Source of the DNA: Lachnospiraceae bacterium
Lineage (GTDB): Bacteria; Bacillota; Clostridia; Lachnospirales; Lachnospiraceae
Assembly (NCBI GenBank): GCA_028689585.1
Contig: JAQVCW010000005.1
Span: forward strand, 62,001-126,000
Direction: 5' to 3'
Length of the DNA stretch: 64,000 nt
Of this stretch, positions 9,201-16,863 are shown one piece after another; within the stretch, counting starts at the first letter, position 1, and the number at the start of each line of letters is the position of its first letter. The position numbers and the translations under genes are program-made. The notes under the pieces were generated by a model. That model had not been told where the DNA came from. It was given only the letters and a program-made list of their open reading frames with translations, and made no database searches.

Positions 9201-9968
9201 TTATCTGTTTTTCAGCTTCTCTATTTCCGCTGGAGTAAGGCTTCGGTATTCTCCTTCCGCCAGCGCAGAATCCAGTGTAAGGCCTCCCATGGATAATCGT
9301 TTCAGATAAATCACCCGTTTGCCCACCGCTTCAAACATTCGTTTTATCTGATGAAATTTTCCTTCGCGGATGGTCACCTCAATTTCGGTGAGGGGGGATT
9401 TTGGCTGCGCAGCGGCAGCATTGCCTGCGGATGCTTCAATGGCTGAAGTGGTACGAAGAATATTCAACTGTGCCGGCAGCGTCCGGTTCTTCTCCCCGAT
9501 ATCCAGACCGGCCTGAAAAAGCTCGCAGTCCCCGGCGGTCACATCGCCCTCAACCCTGGCATAATAGGTCTTGTCCACATGCTTTTTCGGGGAGAGCAGA
9601 TCATGGGCCAGAGCGCCGTCATTGGTCAGCAGCAGCAGTCCCACCGTATCGATATCCAGCCGTCCCACCGGAAACAGCTCCATCTTATGGGGCTCTTTGA
9701 TGTAGTCCAAAACAACCGGATGCAGATTATCTTCTGTAGCCGACACACAGCCGGCCGGTTTGTTCAGCATATAATAAAAATACTCCTGGAAATGAACCGT
9801 TTCTCCATACAGCTTCACACAGTCCAGATCCGGATCCACTTTTGTCTCCGGTTTTTTTACAACGGTACCGTTCACCGTCACACAGCCTTTTTTCAAAATC
9901 TGCTTGACCGTTGATCTTGTCTTTTCCCCTGCGCTGGCAAGAAATTTATCCAATCTCATCTGCGGCAT
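9201..9968 (-). CDS. RsuA-family 16S/23S rRNA pseudouridine synthase
   Basis: This 255-aa protein has an N-terminal S4 domain (RLDKFLASAGEKTRSTVKQI) followed by the RsuA/RluB-type catalytic core. The motif PVGRLDIDTVGLLLLTNDG contains the catalytic aspartate, and KPAGCVSATED and EGKFHQIKRMFEAVG are also typical. The likely target is 16S rRNA position 516, inferred from family only. A segment rich in Ala near residue 180 (AGNAAAAQP) looks like a species-specific loop. Confidence 0.92.
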   Translation of the reverse strand: MPQMRLDKFLASAGEKTRSTVKQILKKGCVTVNGTVVKKPETKVDPDLDCVKLYGETVHFQEYFYYMLNKPAGCVSATEDNLHPVVLDYIKEPHKMELFPVGRLDIDTVGLLLLTNDGALAHDLLSPKKHVDKTYYARVEGDVTAGDCELFQAGLDIGEKNRTLPAQLNILRTTSAIEASAGNAAAAQPKSPLTEIEVTIREGKFHQIKRMFEAVGKRVIYLKRLSMGGLTLDSALAEGEYRSLTPAEIEKLKNR

Positions 9969-10015
9969 ACTCTGCTCTCCTCCACAGTCCCGCCGGAGCC
10001 ATACAGATCAGACCT

Positions 10016-11404
10016 TTACTGCATCCTCCATCCGGGATAATATTTGTTTTTCAGCGTTCCGTTTATGCATTTTCCCCAGCCCAGCGAATAGCCGTCACAG
10101 CAGACCAGAATCCATCCATTCCGGCAGCGGTCTGTCTCCTCCAGATCCAGAGTCTCTCCCTTCAGATACCGCAAAATTCCCGGATGATCCCAGGGCAGAT
10201 CCACTACATTGGGAAAACTGTCCTTCGTCAGGGCCATAGCCAGCGGCTGAGAGGGCTCAAAGCGTTCTTTCTTCAAGATTCCCAGCAGCAGTCCGGTGCG
10301 CAGATATCTGAGTTTTGGCATATTCTGCCCCTGCTTTGGCAGCCAGAACAGATTGTCCTGCTTCTGAACCAGGCTTCCGCTCTGAAAAAGGGGAAAGTCC
10401 AGCATCCGAAGAAAGGCTTCGGCTTCTTTTGGAATCCGGCCCCACAGGGCCGTCTTCTTTTCTGCTTTCGTCTGATCCGGTTCCTGCGTTTTCTCTGAAG
10501 CATCTTTTTTCATCAATGCAGTGAAATGACCTTCGCCCTCCATTTTATGGGGCCAAATGCGCACACATTTTTCCACATCCAGATTTTCCCACTGACCGGA
10601 AAAGATGCCTCCTGCAAATCCTTCGTACCTTTTTGGCGTAATCAAACGGATCTGAGGATACTCCTGCAATACTTCATTCAGAACGGCCTCGTTTTCCTCC
10701 GGTGAAAAAGTACAGGTGGAATACAGCAATTCTCCCCCCGGCTTTAACATAGACAGAGCGCAGGATAAAATTTTACTCTGAATCGGGGCATAATACTCCG
10801 GTCCCCGCTCTTCCCAGCTCTTGATCAGCCCCGGATCTTTTCGAAACATTCCTTCGCCGGAGCAGGGCGCGTCCACCAGAATTTTGTCAAAATAGCCGTT
10901 GAAATACTGCATCAGCTTTTCCGGTGTCTCTCCTGTCACAAAGGAATTGGGAATGCCGAACAGTTCCATGTTTTTCAGAAGCGCCCTTGCTCTGGATACG
11001 CTTACGTCATTGGAAACCAGAATTCCGCTTCCCTTCAGTCTGGCACCCAGCTCTGTGGATTTTCCGCCGGGAGCCGCACACAGATCCAGCACCCGTTCCC
11101 CCGGTTTGATCGGAAGACGGCTGGCCGGAACCATGGCGCTTGGCTCCTGGATATAATACAGCCCCGCATAATAATGCGGATGTTTTGTCACTTTATCCGC
11201 TTCCTGATAATAAAATCCATTGTCCGTCCATGGCACGGGAGAAAGCCTGAAAGGAGTCAGAGCCAAAAATTCTTCCACGGAAATCTTTGCTGTATTCACC
11301 CGGAGTCCCTGCTTTTTTTCCCGGGTATAGCAGTTTAGAAAGTCCTGATATTCTGCACCCAGCAAAGCTGCCATTTGTTTTGTAAATGCTGACGGTAAGT
11401 TCAT
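10016..11404 (-). CDS. RsmB/NOP-type rRNA m5C methyltransferase (RsmF-like)
   Basis: This 462-aa SAM-dependent enzyme methylates cytosine C5 in rRNA. SAM-binding motif I is LDLCAAPGGKSTELG; motif IV is VDAPCSGEGMFRKDP and motif VI YSTCTFSPEENE, with the two catalytic cysteines in PCSGEG and STCTF. The long C-terminal part (from about residue 300) resembles the PUA-like region of RsmF/YebU. The gene starts 8 bases after the upstream alarmone synthetase stop and has an AGGAG site. Confidence 0.92.
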   Translation of the reverse strand: MNLPSAFTKQMAALLGAEYQDFLNCYTREKKQGLRVNTAKISVEEFLALTPFRLSPVPWTDNGFYYQEADKVTKHPHYYAGLYYIQEPSAMVPASRLPIKPGERVLDLCAAPGGKSTELGARLKGSGILVSNDVSVSRARALLKNMELFGIPNSFVTGETPEKLMQYFNGYFDKILVDAPCSGEGMFRKDPGLIKSWEERGPEYYAPIQSKILSCALSMLKPGGELLYSTCTFSPEENEAVLNEVLQEYPQIRLITPKRYEGFAGGIFSGQWENLDVEKCVRIWPHKMEGEGHFTALMKKDASEKTQEPDQTKAEKKTALWGRIPKEAEAFLRMLDFPLFQSGSLVQKQDNLFWLPKQGQNMPKLRYLRTGLLLGILKKERFEPSQPLAMALTKDSFPNVVDLPWDHPGILRYLKGETLDLEETDRCRNGWILVCCDGYSLGWGKCINGTLKNKYYPGWRMQ

Positions 11405-11412
11405 AAAATCTC

Positions 11413-12225
11413 CTATGTGTACTGATCCAGCGCCTGTGCCCGGTATCCTTCGGCGATCAGATCCAGTTCTTTATTAAACCGCTGAAGCCGTTCGATATCA
11501 TTCATTTCATAAATGCGGTAAAATTCATCCTGTATTTTAATAATTTCTCTCTTGTTTGCCAGATGGTACAAATTCTGTATATTATTTAAAATCTCAGAGA
11601 CCAGATTCGCCTGTATCTGAAATGAATTTTGTGCGTCCATGATCTCGCTCCGCACCGAAGACATTTCTTTGTCCAGTACCACAATCGCCTGAGCTGCTTT
11701 CAGCAGTTTTTTCCGGATATGCTCCGGTATGTTTTTATGATATTTATACTGCATGGAATGCTCGATAATGGACCAGAAGTTCATGCCCAGCGTCCGTACC
11801 TGAAGCTCAGCCAGAATAGTTCTGGCACCATACAGAGTCTGCACCTCATAGGAAATAATCATATGGTAGCTTCGATAACCGCTTTCCTTTACATGATTTA
11901 CATAATCCCGCTCACTTTGCACCTTCATATCCGAACGTTTCCGTATCATCTCCACTACCATCTGAATATCCTCGACAAATTGGCAGATGATGCGCACGCC
12001 TGCAATATCATACATATTTTCTTCTATTTTTTCAATGGGAATCTGCTTCTTCTGTGCCTTTTCCAAAATGCTGGAAATGGTTTTGACACGGCCGGTCACC
12101 TGTTCAATCGGAGAGTACATCCCTCTGTCCCTGTACTCCTTCATCAGATGTTCGAATTTTACAGTCAGCTCTCTGACTGCCAGTTCGTACGGTGTAAGAA
12201 TCTCCCGCCAAAGTTGTATTTCCAT
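11413..12225 (-). CDS. Small alarmone synthetase (RelQ/YjbM type)
   Basis: This 270-aa protein matches single-domain (p)ppGpp synthetases, which make alarmones from GTP/GDP and ATP without the HD hydrolase domain of RelA/SpoT. Key segments are SPIEQVTGRVKTISSILEKA, DIAGVRIICQFVEDI (synthetase RXKD/DxxGxR region), KESGYRSYHMII and ELQVRTLGMNFWSIIEH. An AGAGGAG site precedes the ATG. A 60-bp tandem repeat array separates it from the divergent ylbJ gene and may affect expression of both. Confidence 0.92.
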   Translation of the reverse strand: MEIQLWREILTPYELAVRELTVKFEHLMKEYRDRGMYSPIEQVTGRVKTISSILEKAQKKQIPIEKIEENMYDIAGVRIICQFVEDIQMVVEMIRKRSDMKVQSERDYVNHVKESGYRSYHMIISYEVQTLYGARTILAELQVRTLGMNFWSIIEHSMQYKYHKNIPEHIRKKLLKAAQAIVVLDKEMSSVRSEIMDAQNSFQIQANLVSEILNNIQNLYHLANKREIIKIQDEFYRIYEMNDIERLQRFNKELDLIAEGYRAQALDQYT

Positions 12226-12244
12226 GTATTGCTCCTCTATCAGT

Positions 12245-12402
12245 CCTGCGCGCGCTTCGGCGCACTTCTATATGAGATACTCTGTCAGCAGCCTCAGGTT
12301 GATGACCTGCGTGCGCTTCAGCGCACTTCCTTAGTATACCCTGTCGTCAACCGAAGGTTGATGACCTGCGTGCGCTTCAGCGCACTTCATTTAGTATAAC
12401 AC
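12245..12402. repeat. About 60-bp tandem repeat with internal hairpin, 2.6 copies
   Basis: Units begin at 12245, 12306 and 12365 (periods 61 and 59 bp). Each carries a perfect hairpin of the form GTGCGC-ttca-GCGCAC; the first copy is diverged to GCGCGCttcggCGCAC. The array occupies most of the gap between the divergent alarmone synthetase and ylbJ genes, where promoters for both should lie. Confidence 0.85.
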
Positions 12403-12441
12403 ATCTTCGTTCTTCAAACCACATATATATGTAAAAAACGG

Positions 12442-13392
12442 ATGGTGGATATGAGTCGTTATAAGCGAATCACGTTTGCTGTTTTACTTTTTTCTCTGTT
12501 TTCATTTCTTCTTTTTTTCCCGGAGAAGGCGCTGGAGTGCGCCCAAAAAGGGCTGCTTTTATGGTACCGGAATCTGGTTCCGGTCCTTTTTCCTTTTATG
12601 GTGCTGTCAAATTTAATGATACGGATGGATCTGATCCGATCTCTGCTGCGGTTCCTTCATCCCTTTTTTCATTTTGTCTGGGGAACCTCACTCTATGGAA
12701 GCTATGGGATTCTGGGCGGCTTTCTGTTCGGGTTTCCCATGGGCGCAAAGATCACTGCCGATTTGCAGAAGGAAAACAGGATCAGTGACTGTGAAGCCAA
12801 ATATCTGATGGGTTTTGTAAATAATCTGAGCCCGGCATTTGTCATCACCTTTGTGGTACATAGCAGCCTGCAGCAGACATCCTTGCTTTTTCCTACGCTG
12901 GTCATCCTGTATGGTTCTCCCATTCTCTGCAGCCTGATTTATGGACTGCATTACCGGAAACGATTGGCAGAGTCTAAAGTACACCCGCAACAAAATAAGA
13001 CATCCTTAGTCCAAAACCAGTTTGAACTGTTAGATGCCTGTATATTTGATGGAATAACCAATATTACAAAACTGGGAGCATATATCATGCTGTTCTCGCT
13101 GCTGGCAGGGGTTCTGGATCTGCTGCCCACCAAAAATACACTGCTTCATTGTATCCTGACAGGTTGTCTGGAGGTTTCAGCCGGAGTACATGCCATTGCG
13201 CATATGCCGTTTCCTTTTCCCGTTCAATATCTCTGCCTTATTGCAGTATGCAGCTTTGGCGGTCTGTGTGCATTGTTTCAAACACTTTCCATTTACAAAA
13301 TGAAACGTGATATTTTGCGCCACTACCTTATTTCCAAAATGATAACTCTTGGTATCAGTTTCCTTCTGACGCTGATTTTTCTGACAGCCTGA
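12442..13392 (+). CDS. ylbJ: Sporulation integral membrane protein YlbJ-like
   Basis: This 316-aa polytopic membrane protein resembles YlbJ, a nucleoside-recognition (Gate) domain protein needed for spore cortex formation in Bacillus. Matching features are EKALECAQKGLLLWYRNLVP, LVPVLFPFMVLSNLM, GGFLFGFPMGAKITADL and VNNLSPAFVITFV. Around eight hydrophobic segments are visible. The ATG at 12442 has no clear ribosome site; the in-frame ATG at 12451 is 3 bases after GGTGG and is an alternative. Its exact molecular function is unknown. Confidence 0.88.
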   Translation: MVDMSRYKRITFAVLLFSLFSFLLFFPEKALECAQKGLLLWYRNLVPVLFPFMVLSNLMIRMDLIRSLLRFLHPFFHFVWGTSLYGSYGILGGFLFGFPMGAKITADLQKENRISDCEAKYLMGFVNNLSPAFVITFVVHSSLQQTSLLFPTLVILYGSPILCSLIYGLHYRKRLAESKVHPQQNKTSLVQNQFELLDACIFDGITNITKLGAYIMLFSLLAGVLDLLPTKNTLLHCILTGCLEVSAGVHAIAHMPFPFPVQYLCLIAVCSFGGLCALFQTLSIYKMKRDILRHYLISKMITLGISFLLTLIFLTA

Positions 13393-13474
13393 TGAAACTT
13401 TTGTTTTTATCGGCTCAAATATCACAGCGCGGTCATACTTTTGCAGCTTCCTCCAACCCGGATAACAGAGTCAG

Positions 13475-14074
13475 TTAAGCCTCAGGCTCTTCATCCATTT
13501 CGGAAGAAGCTTCGGCCACGTAGCTGGATGGTACTGCCTGAGGAGAAAGCTCCTGGCGGTTTTTATTTACGATATCGTAGCAGGACTGAATCGAATTAAT
13601 AAAATTATTATATTTCGTTCCGGCAGCATCAATGGTATGGCTCATGATCTTTTCCAGATTGTCCAGCATTTCATCAGTATAAGAAATAGCGCTCATACGA
13701 ATATTGTTGGAATCATTGGTTGCATTGTCAATCAGCTCCTGTGCCTGAGCATTCGTCTGCTCCAGAAGCTGATTTGACTGTTCCAGCGCTCTTTGCATAA
13801 CTTCGCTTTCACTGACAATCTTCTCTGCTTTTGCCTGAGCATCCGAAATAATTCCATCGGCCTTTGCCTGTGCATCTTCCAGTATGGCATCTTTATTGCT
13901 GATGATCTTCTGGTAGCGTTTGATTTCATCCGGAGTCTTCATGCGGAGTTCTCTCAGCAATTCCTCCAGTTCCTCTTTATTTACAACGATTTTCGTAGAT
14001 GATAACGGCTGAAATTTACAACTGTCTACGTACTCTTCGATTTCTTCAATAATCTGTTCAATTCTGCTGCTCAT
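13475..14074 (-). CDS. Coiled-coil protein, ATP-synthase-subunit-H-like annotation family
   Basis: This 199-aa protein is mostly a long charged helix. Residues about 60-125 hold repeats of the type AQAKADGIISDAQAKAEKIV, the pattern found in V-ATPase subunit H/ATP synthase b-like and DivIVA-like proteins. No ATP synthase genes are nearby, so a cell-envelope or division scaffold role is more plausible but unproven. The C-terminus is acidic (EMDEEPEA). It follows coaD after 20 bp and is probably in the same operon (rsmD-coaD-this gene). Confidence 0.8.
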   Translation of the reverse strand: MSSRIEQIIEEIEEYVDSCKFQPLSSTKIVVNKEELEELLRELRMKTPDEIKRYQKIISNKDAILEDAQAKADGIISDAQAKAEKIVSESEVMQRALEQSNQLLEQTNAQAQELIDNATNDSNNIRMSAISYTDEMLDNLEKIMSHTIDAAGTKYNNFINSIQSCYDIVNKNRQELSPQAVPSSYVAEASSEMDEEPEA

Positions 14075-14094
14075 AACCTATTCTCCTTATTAAA

Positions 14095-14595
14095 TTATTT
14101 AGTTCCCGTTAATTTGCGCTCTTCAATACGGCGATACACCTGATTGACCACCGCTTCCGGTACAAAATGAGTGATGTCTCCCCCATAATAGGCAACTTCT
14201 TTTACTGTAGTTGAACTTAAATATGCATACTCAAGATTTGTTGTCAAAAACAAGGTATCAATTTCTGAATTCATGATCCGGTTCGTCTGTGCCATCTGCA
14301 GCTCGTATTCAAAGTCTGTGATAGCCCTGAGTCCTCGTACAATAAACTTCGCATCGCACCGCTTTACAAAATCCACGGAAAGACCGGAAAATGCTTCCAC
14401 TCTTACATTACTAATATTTTTAGTTGCATCCAGTAACATATTAACACGTTCTTCCGCAGAAAACAACGGTGTTTTTGCATGATTTATCAATACACCAACA
14501 ATTAATTCATCCACCAGAGCGGCAGATCTTTCGATTACGTCCAAGTGACCAAACGTGACCGGATCAAAACTGCCCGGATACACGGCTCTTCTCAT
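14095..14595 (-). CDS. coaD: Phosphopantetheine adenylyltransferase
   Basis: CoaD (166 aa) transfers AMP to 4'-phosphopantetheine in coenzyme A synthesis. The N-terminal nucleotidyltransferase motif [18 protein letters not shown] (T/HxGH type) and the late [17 protein letters not shown] (SSTxVRE) are diagnostic. The length is normal. It begins 2 bases after the rsmD stop, the usual rsmD-coaD pairing in Firmicutes, with AGGAG upstream. Confidence 0.96.
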   Translation of the reverse strand: MRRAVYPGSFDPVTFGHLDVIERSAALVDELIVGVLINHAKTPLFSAEERVNMLLDATKNISNVRVEAFSGLSVDFVKRCDAKFIVRGLRAITDFEYELQMAQTNRIMNSEIDTLFLTTNLEYAYLSSTTVKEVAYYGGDITHFVPEAVVNQVYRRIEERKLTGTK

Positions 14596-14597
14596 TT

Positions 14598-15149
14598 TTA
14601 TACTCTCCTTAAAAACATATGTGTATTTGTTTTATATTCTTTTCTTCTGCGTACCTCATAACCCAGCTCGTCCAGATAAGAAAAATCTGTATCCAGGGAT
14701 GCTTCCGCGATAAGGAGAGTATCCTCATCCACAATACTGCTGTCTGCCAGCACCTCCAGCACTCTTTTTTCCCATAGATGCCCGTAGGGCGGATCCATAA
14801 AGATAATATGGAATGGCTCCTGCCCGTTCAACCGGTTCAGTGCACTGAGCACATCTCCGGAAATGACTTTCCCCAAAGAAGCCAGTTTGGTAAATTCCAA
14901 ATTCTCCTGAATACAGGAAACTGCCCTGCGGTTATTCTCTACAAAAACTGCTTCCCTGGCTCCGCGGCTCAGTGCCTCGATTCCAATACTTCCGCTTCCG
15001 GCGAACAGATCCAGGAATCTGCAGTCATACAGTTCGTCCTGAAGTATGTTAAATAAAGTTTCTTTGATTCGATCCGTGGTAGGTCTGGTATCCAGGCCTT
15101 CTATGGTTTTTAACGGCAGCCTTCTGGCGCTGCCAGCGATAACTCTCAT
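14598..15149 (-). CDS. rsmD: 16S rRNA (guanine966-N2)-methyltransferase
   Basis: RsmD (183 aa) methylates G966 of 16S rRNA. It shows [15 protein letters not shown] at the start, the SAM motif [20 protein letters not shown] and the catalytic [13 protein letters not shown] (DPPY). The last residues form a basic tail. A GAGGAG site precedes the ATG. It is the first gene of the rsmD-coaD-coiled-coil run. Confidence 0.95.
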   Translation of the reverse strand: MRVIAGSARRLPLKTIEGLDTRPTTDRIKETLFNILQDELYDCRFLDLFAGSGSIGIEALSRGAREAVFVENNRRAVSCIQENLEFTKLASLGKVISGDVLSALNRLNGQEPFHIIFMDPPYGHLWEKRVLEVLADSSIVDEDTLLIAEASLDTDFSYLDELGYEVRRRKEYKTNTHMFLRRV

Positions 15150-15262
15150 ATAAACTCCTCAATTTCCGTTTATTTCTTTTCAAATTCCATTTTATTATAG
15201 TTGTTTTACAGACATACTGTCAATAAATATATGAAAAAATGAATGAAAAGTATTTCGGTACA

Positions 15263-15295
15263 TTAAAAAGGCCCGGTTTTTGTACCAGGCCTTCG
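15263..15295 (-). terminator. Intrinsic terminator of the SASP gene
   Basis: The minus strand forms AAGGCCTGGT/ACCGGGCCTT (15293-15284 with 15277-15268) followed by a T run. It lies about 22 bp after the SASP stop. Confidence 0.85.
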
Positions 15296-15317
15296 TTCCT
15301 CTTTTGTATTCGGTTCA

Positions 15318-15536
15318 TTACATTCTGGAGCTTTCTCCAGACATCTGTCTTTCCTGCGCTTCGATCATTTTTTTAACCATATAACCGCCAACAGAACCGT
15401 TCTGCTTGGATGTTAAGTTACCATTATAACCATCGGTAAGAGGTACTCCCAGTTCGTTTGCAATTTCGAATTTGAAACGATCCATAGCTCCCTTTGCTTC
15501 CGGAACTGCTGTAGTGCCAGATGAACGACTTGCCAT
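15318..15536 (-). CDS. Alpha/beta-type small acid-soluble spore protein
   Basis: This 72-aa DNA-binding protein coats spore DNA and protects it. The family signatures are visible: KFEIANELGVPL, which holds the GPR protease cleavage region, and the C-terminal GSVGGYMVKKMIEAQERQM. AAGGAGG precedes the ATG. The gene stands alone with its own terminator and a predicted forespore-type promoter, consistent with late sporulation expression. Confidence 0.97.
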   Translation of the reverse strand: MASRSSGTTAVPEAKGAMDRFKFEIANELGVPLTDGYNGNLTSKQNGSVGGYMVKKMIEAQERQMSGESSRM

Positions 15537-15587
15537 AATGAACGCCTCCTTCTTTTGTGTTTATTTACAATCTTTTGATTGCACTCC

Positions 15588-15616
15588 TAGTATGTGCATC
15601 CGATAGAATCTTAAAC
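15588..15616 (-). promoter_or_regulatory. Predicted sigma-G/F-type promoter of the SASP gene
   Basis: On the minus strand CATACTA (15594-15588) fits the sigma-G -10 element, with GTTTA (15616-15612) 17 bases upstream as a weak -35. Placement ahead of a SASP gene supports it; the -35 match is imperfect. Confidence 0.55.
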
Positions 15617-15734
15617 TGGAAGTTTTTGTAAGTTAAGATTTTAATTGAAAGGAGCAGTTATAACCCAAAAACAGTATCCTCCATATTAATTTTGTGCGTT
15701 TTGTAAGTTTTTACTAATTTTTTGCAAAAAATAA

Positions 15735-15762
15735 TTGCATTTCTATTTTAATTTGTTATAAT
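15735..15762 (+). promoter_or_regulatory. Sigma-A promoter of mgsA
   Basis: TTGCAT (15735-15740) and TATAAT (15757-15762) are spaced by 16 bases, 38 bp upstream of the mgsA start. Confidence 0.75.
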
Positions 15763-15800
15763 AAATAATAATGTGTAATTTTAGATTGGAGTGTCCACTG

Positions 15801-16205
15801 ATGAATATTGGATTTATTGCTCATAACAGCAGAAAAAACTTAATAGAAAACTTCTGCCTTGCCTATAAATATATCTTAGGAAAACACGAATTATATGCTA
15901 CTGAGAATACCGGCCGCAGAATTGAAGAGGCCACCAACTTGAAAGTGCATAAATTCCTTTCCGGCAGTGTTGGCGGAGAAAAGCAGTTTATTGATATGAT
16001 TGAACGCGATTACATGGATCTGGTTATTTTCTTTTATAACCCCCTTCTGAACAGCCCGAACGAGGCTGATATCTTTGCCATTACCCGGAGCTGTGACCGC
16101 TATAATATTCCGATCGCCACCAATATCGGAACCGCAGAGTCCATGGTTCTGGGCCTTGCGAATGGTGACCTTGACTGGCGCGGCGGTTTAAAGCATGAAT
16201 TTTAG
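15801..16205 (+). CDS. mgsA: Methylglyoxal synthase
   Basis: This 134-aa enzyme converts dihydroxyacetone phosphate to methylglyoxal and phosphate, a glycolysis overflow bypass. Family features are IGFIAHNSRKN at the start, the phosphate-binding ATENTGRRIEEATN, the SGSVGGEKQF segment (usually GPxGGD) and the catalytic-region FFYNPLLNSPNEADI (usually DPL). The substitution of the canonical DPL aspartate by NPL, and of GGD by GGE, is visible and may matter for activity. I chose ATG 15801 because MNIGFIAHN is the expected start and TTGGAG lies upstream. Confidence 0.85.
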   Translation: MNIGFIAHNSRKNLIENFCLAYKYILGKHELYATENTGRRIEEATNLKVHKFLSGSVGGEKQFIDMIERDYMDLVIFFYNPLLNSPNEADIFAITRSCDRYNIPIATNIGTAESMVLGLANGDLDWRGGLKHEF

Positions 16206-16214
16206 ATTGCATGA

Positions 16215-16246
16215 AAAAAGCACCAGACTTGCTCCGGTGCTTTTCT
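16215..16246. terminator. Bidirectional intrinsic terminator
   Basis: The hairpin AAAAGCACCAG/CCGGTGCTTTT has A runs on one side and T runs on the other. It sits between the converging mgsA (+) and DUF6465 (-) genes and can serve both. Confidence 0.85.
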
Positions 16247-16255
16247 TAGATTGCA

Positions 16256-16762
16256 TTATAATGCGATTTTTCCTGTCTCTTCTTCGTTAATCACATAATA
16301 TGCAGCATTTTCTTCCGGTTTCAGGTAAATCGTAACCGACTTCATTTCAGCTGCTTTCTTTTTCAACTGTTTTGTCCAGATTTCCTTTACCTGCTTCATG
16401 ATGTCATCCTTGCTGATTTCTTTTCCAAGATACTGTAAGTACACCTGCTCTTTTACAATGGTCTTTTTAGCAGCAGCCGTTGTCTTTTTTACGGCTGTTT
16501 TTACAGCCTTCTCCGTCTTTACTACTGCTTTTTCTGCTGCTTTCTCTGTCTTTGCGGCTGCTTTTTCTGTCTTCGCCACTACCTCTGCTGTCTTTGCTGC
16601 CACTTTCTCCACCACTTTTTCAGCGGTCTTAAGAGCCGGAGTCTTTTCTTCTACAACCTTATCTTCTTTCGCGGAAACTGGTGCTGCCGGCTTTACTGCT
16701 TCCTTTACAGGTGCAGCTTTTGCTGTCTGAGCAGTTACCGTCTTTTTTGTTTCATTTTTCAT
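16256..16762 (-). CDS. Ala/Lys-rich protein with DUF6465-like C-terminal domain
   Basis: This 168-aa protein has a low-complexity N-terminal two thirds built of Ala, Lys, Thr, Val and Glu repeats (for example KTEKAAAKTEKAAEKAV), similar to histone-H1-like tails. The last 60 residues (VYLQYLGKEISKDDIMKQV onward, ending VINEEETGKIAL) form the folded part, of a type common in Lachnospiraceae and, as I recall, named DUF6465. Its role is unknown; nucleic-acid binding by the basic tail is an inference. Start 16762 is set by AGGAGGAG directly upstream. Confidence 0.8.
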   Translation of the reverse strand: MKNETKKTVTAQTAKAAPVKEAVKPAAPVSAKEDKVVEEKTPALKTAEKVVEKVAAKTAEVVAKTEKAAAKTEKAAEKAVVKTEKAVKTAVKKTTAAAKKTIVKEQVYLQYLGKEISKDDIMKQVKEIWTKQLKKKAAEMKSVTIYLKPEENAAYYVINEEETGKIAL

Positions 16763-16863
16763 AGAATTTCTCCTCCTATTACAAAAACACTTTTTACAAA
16801 TTGTATCATACTCCAAAATATCCACGATTGCAACAAAAAAGCCGTTTTGTCACAGAATTTATA

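Noticed and set aside
12245-12402. Possible CRISPR or promoter repeat array
   Set aside because: Units are contiguous with shared, not unique, intervening sequence; classified as a tandem repeat.
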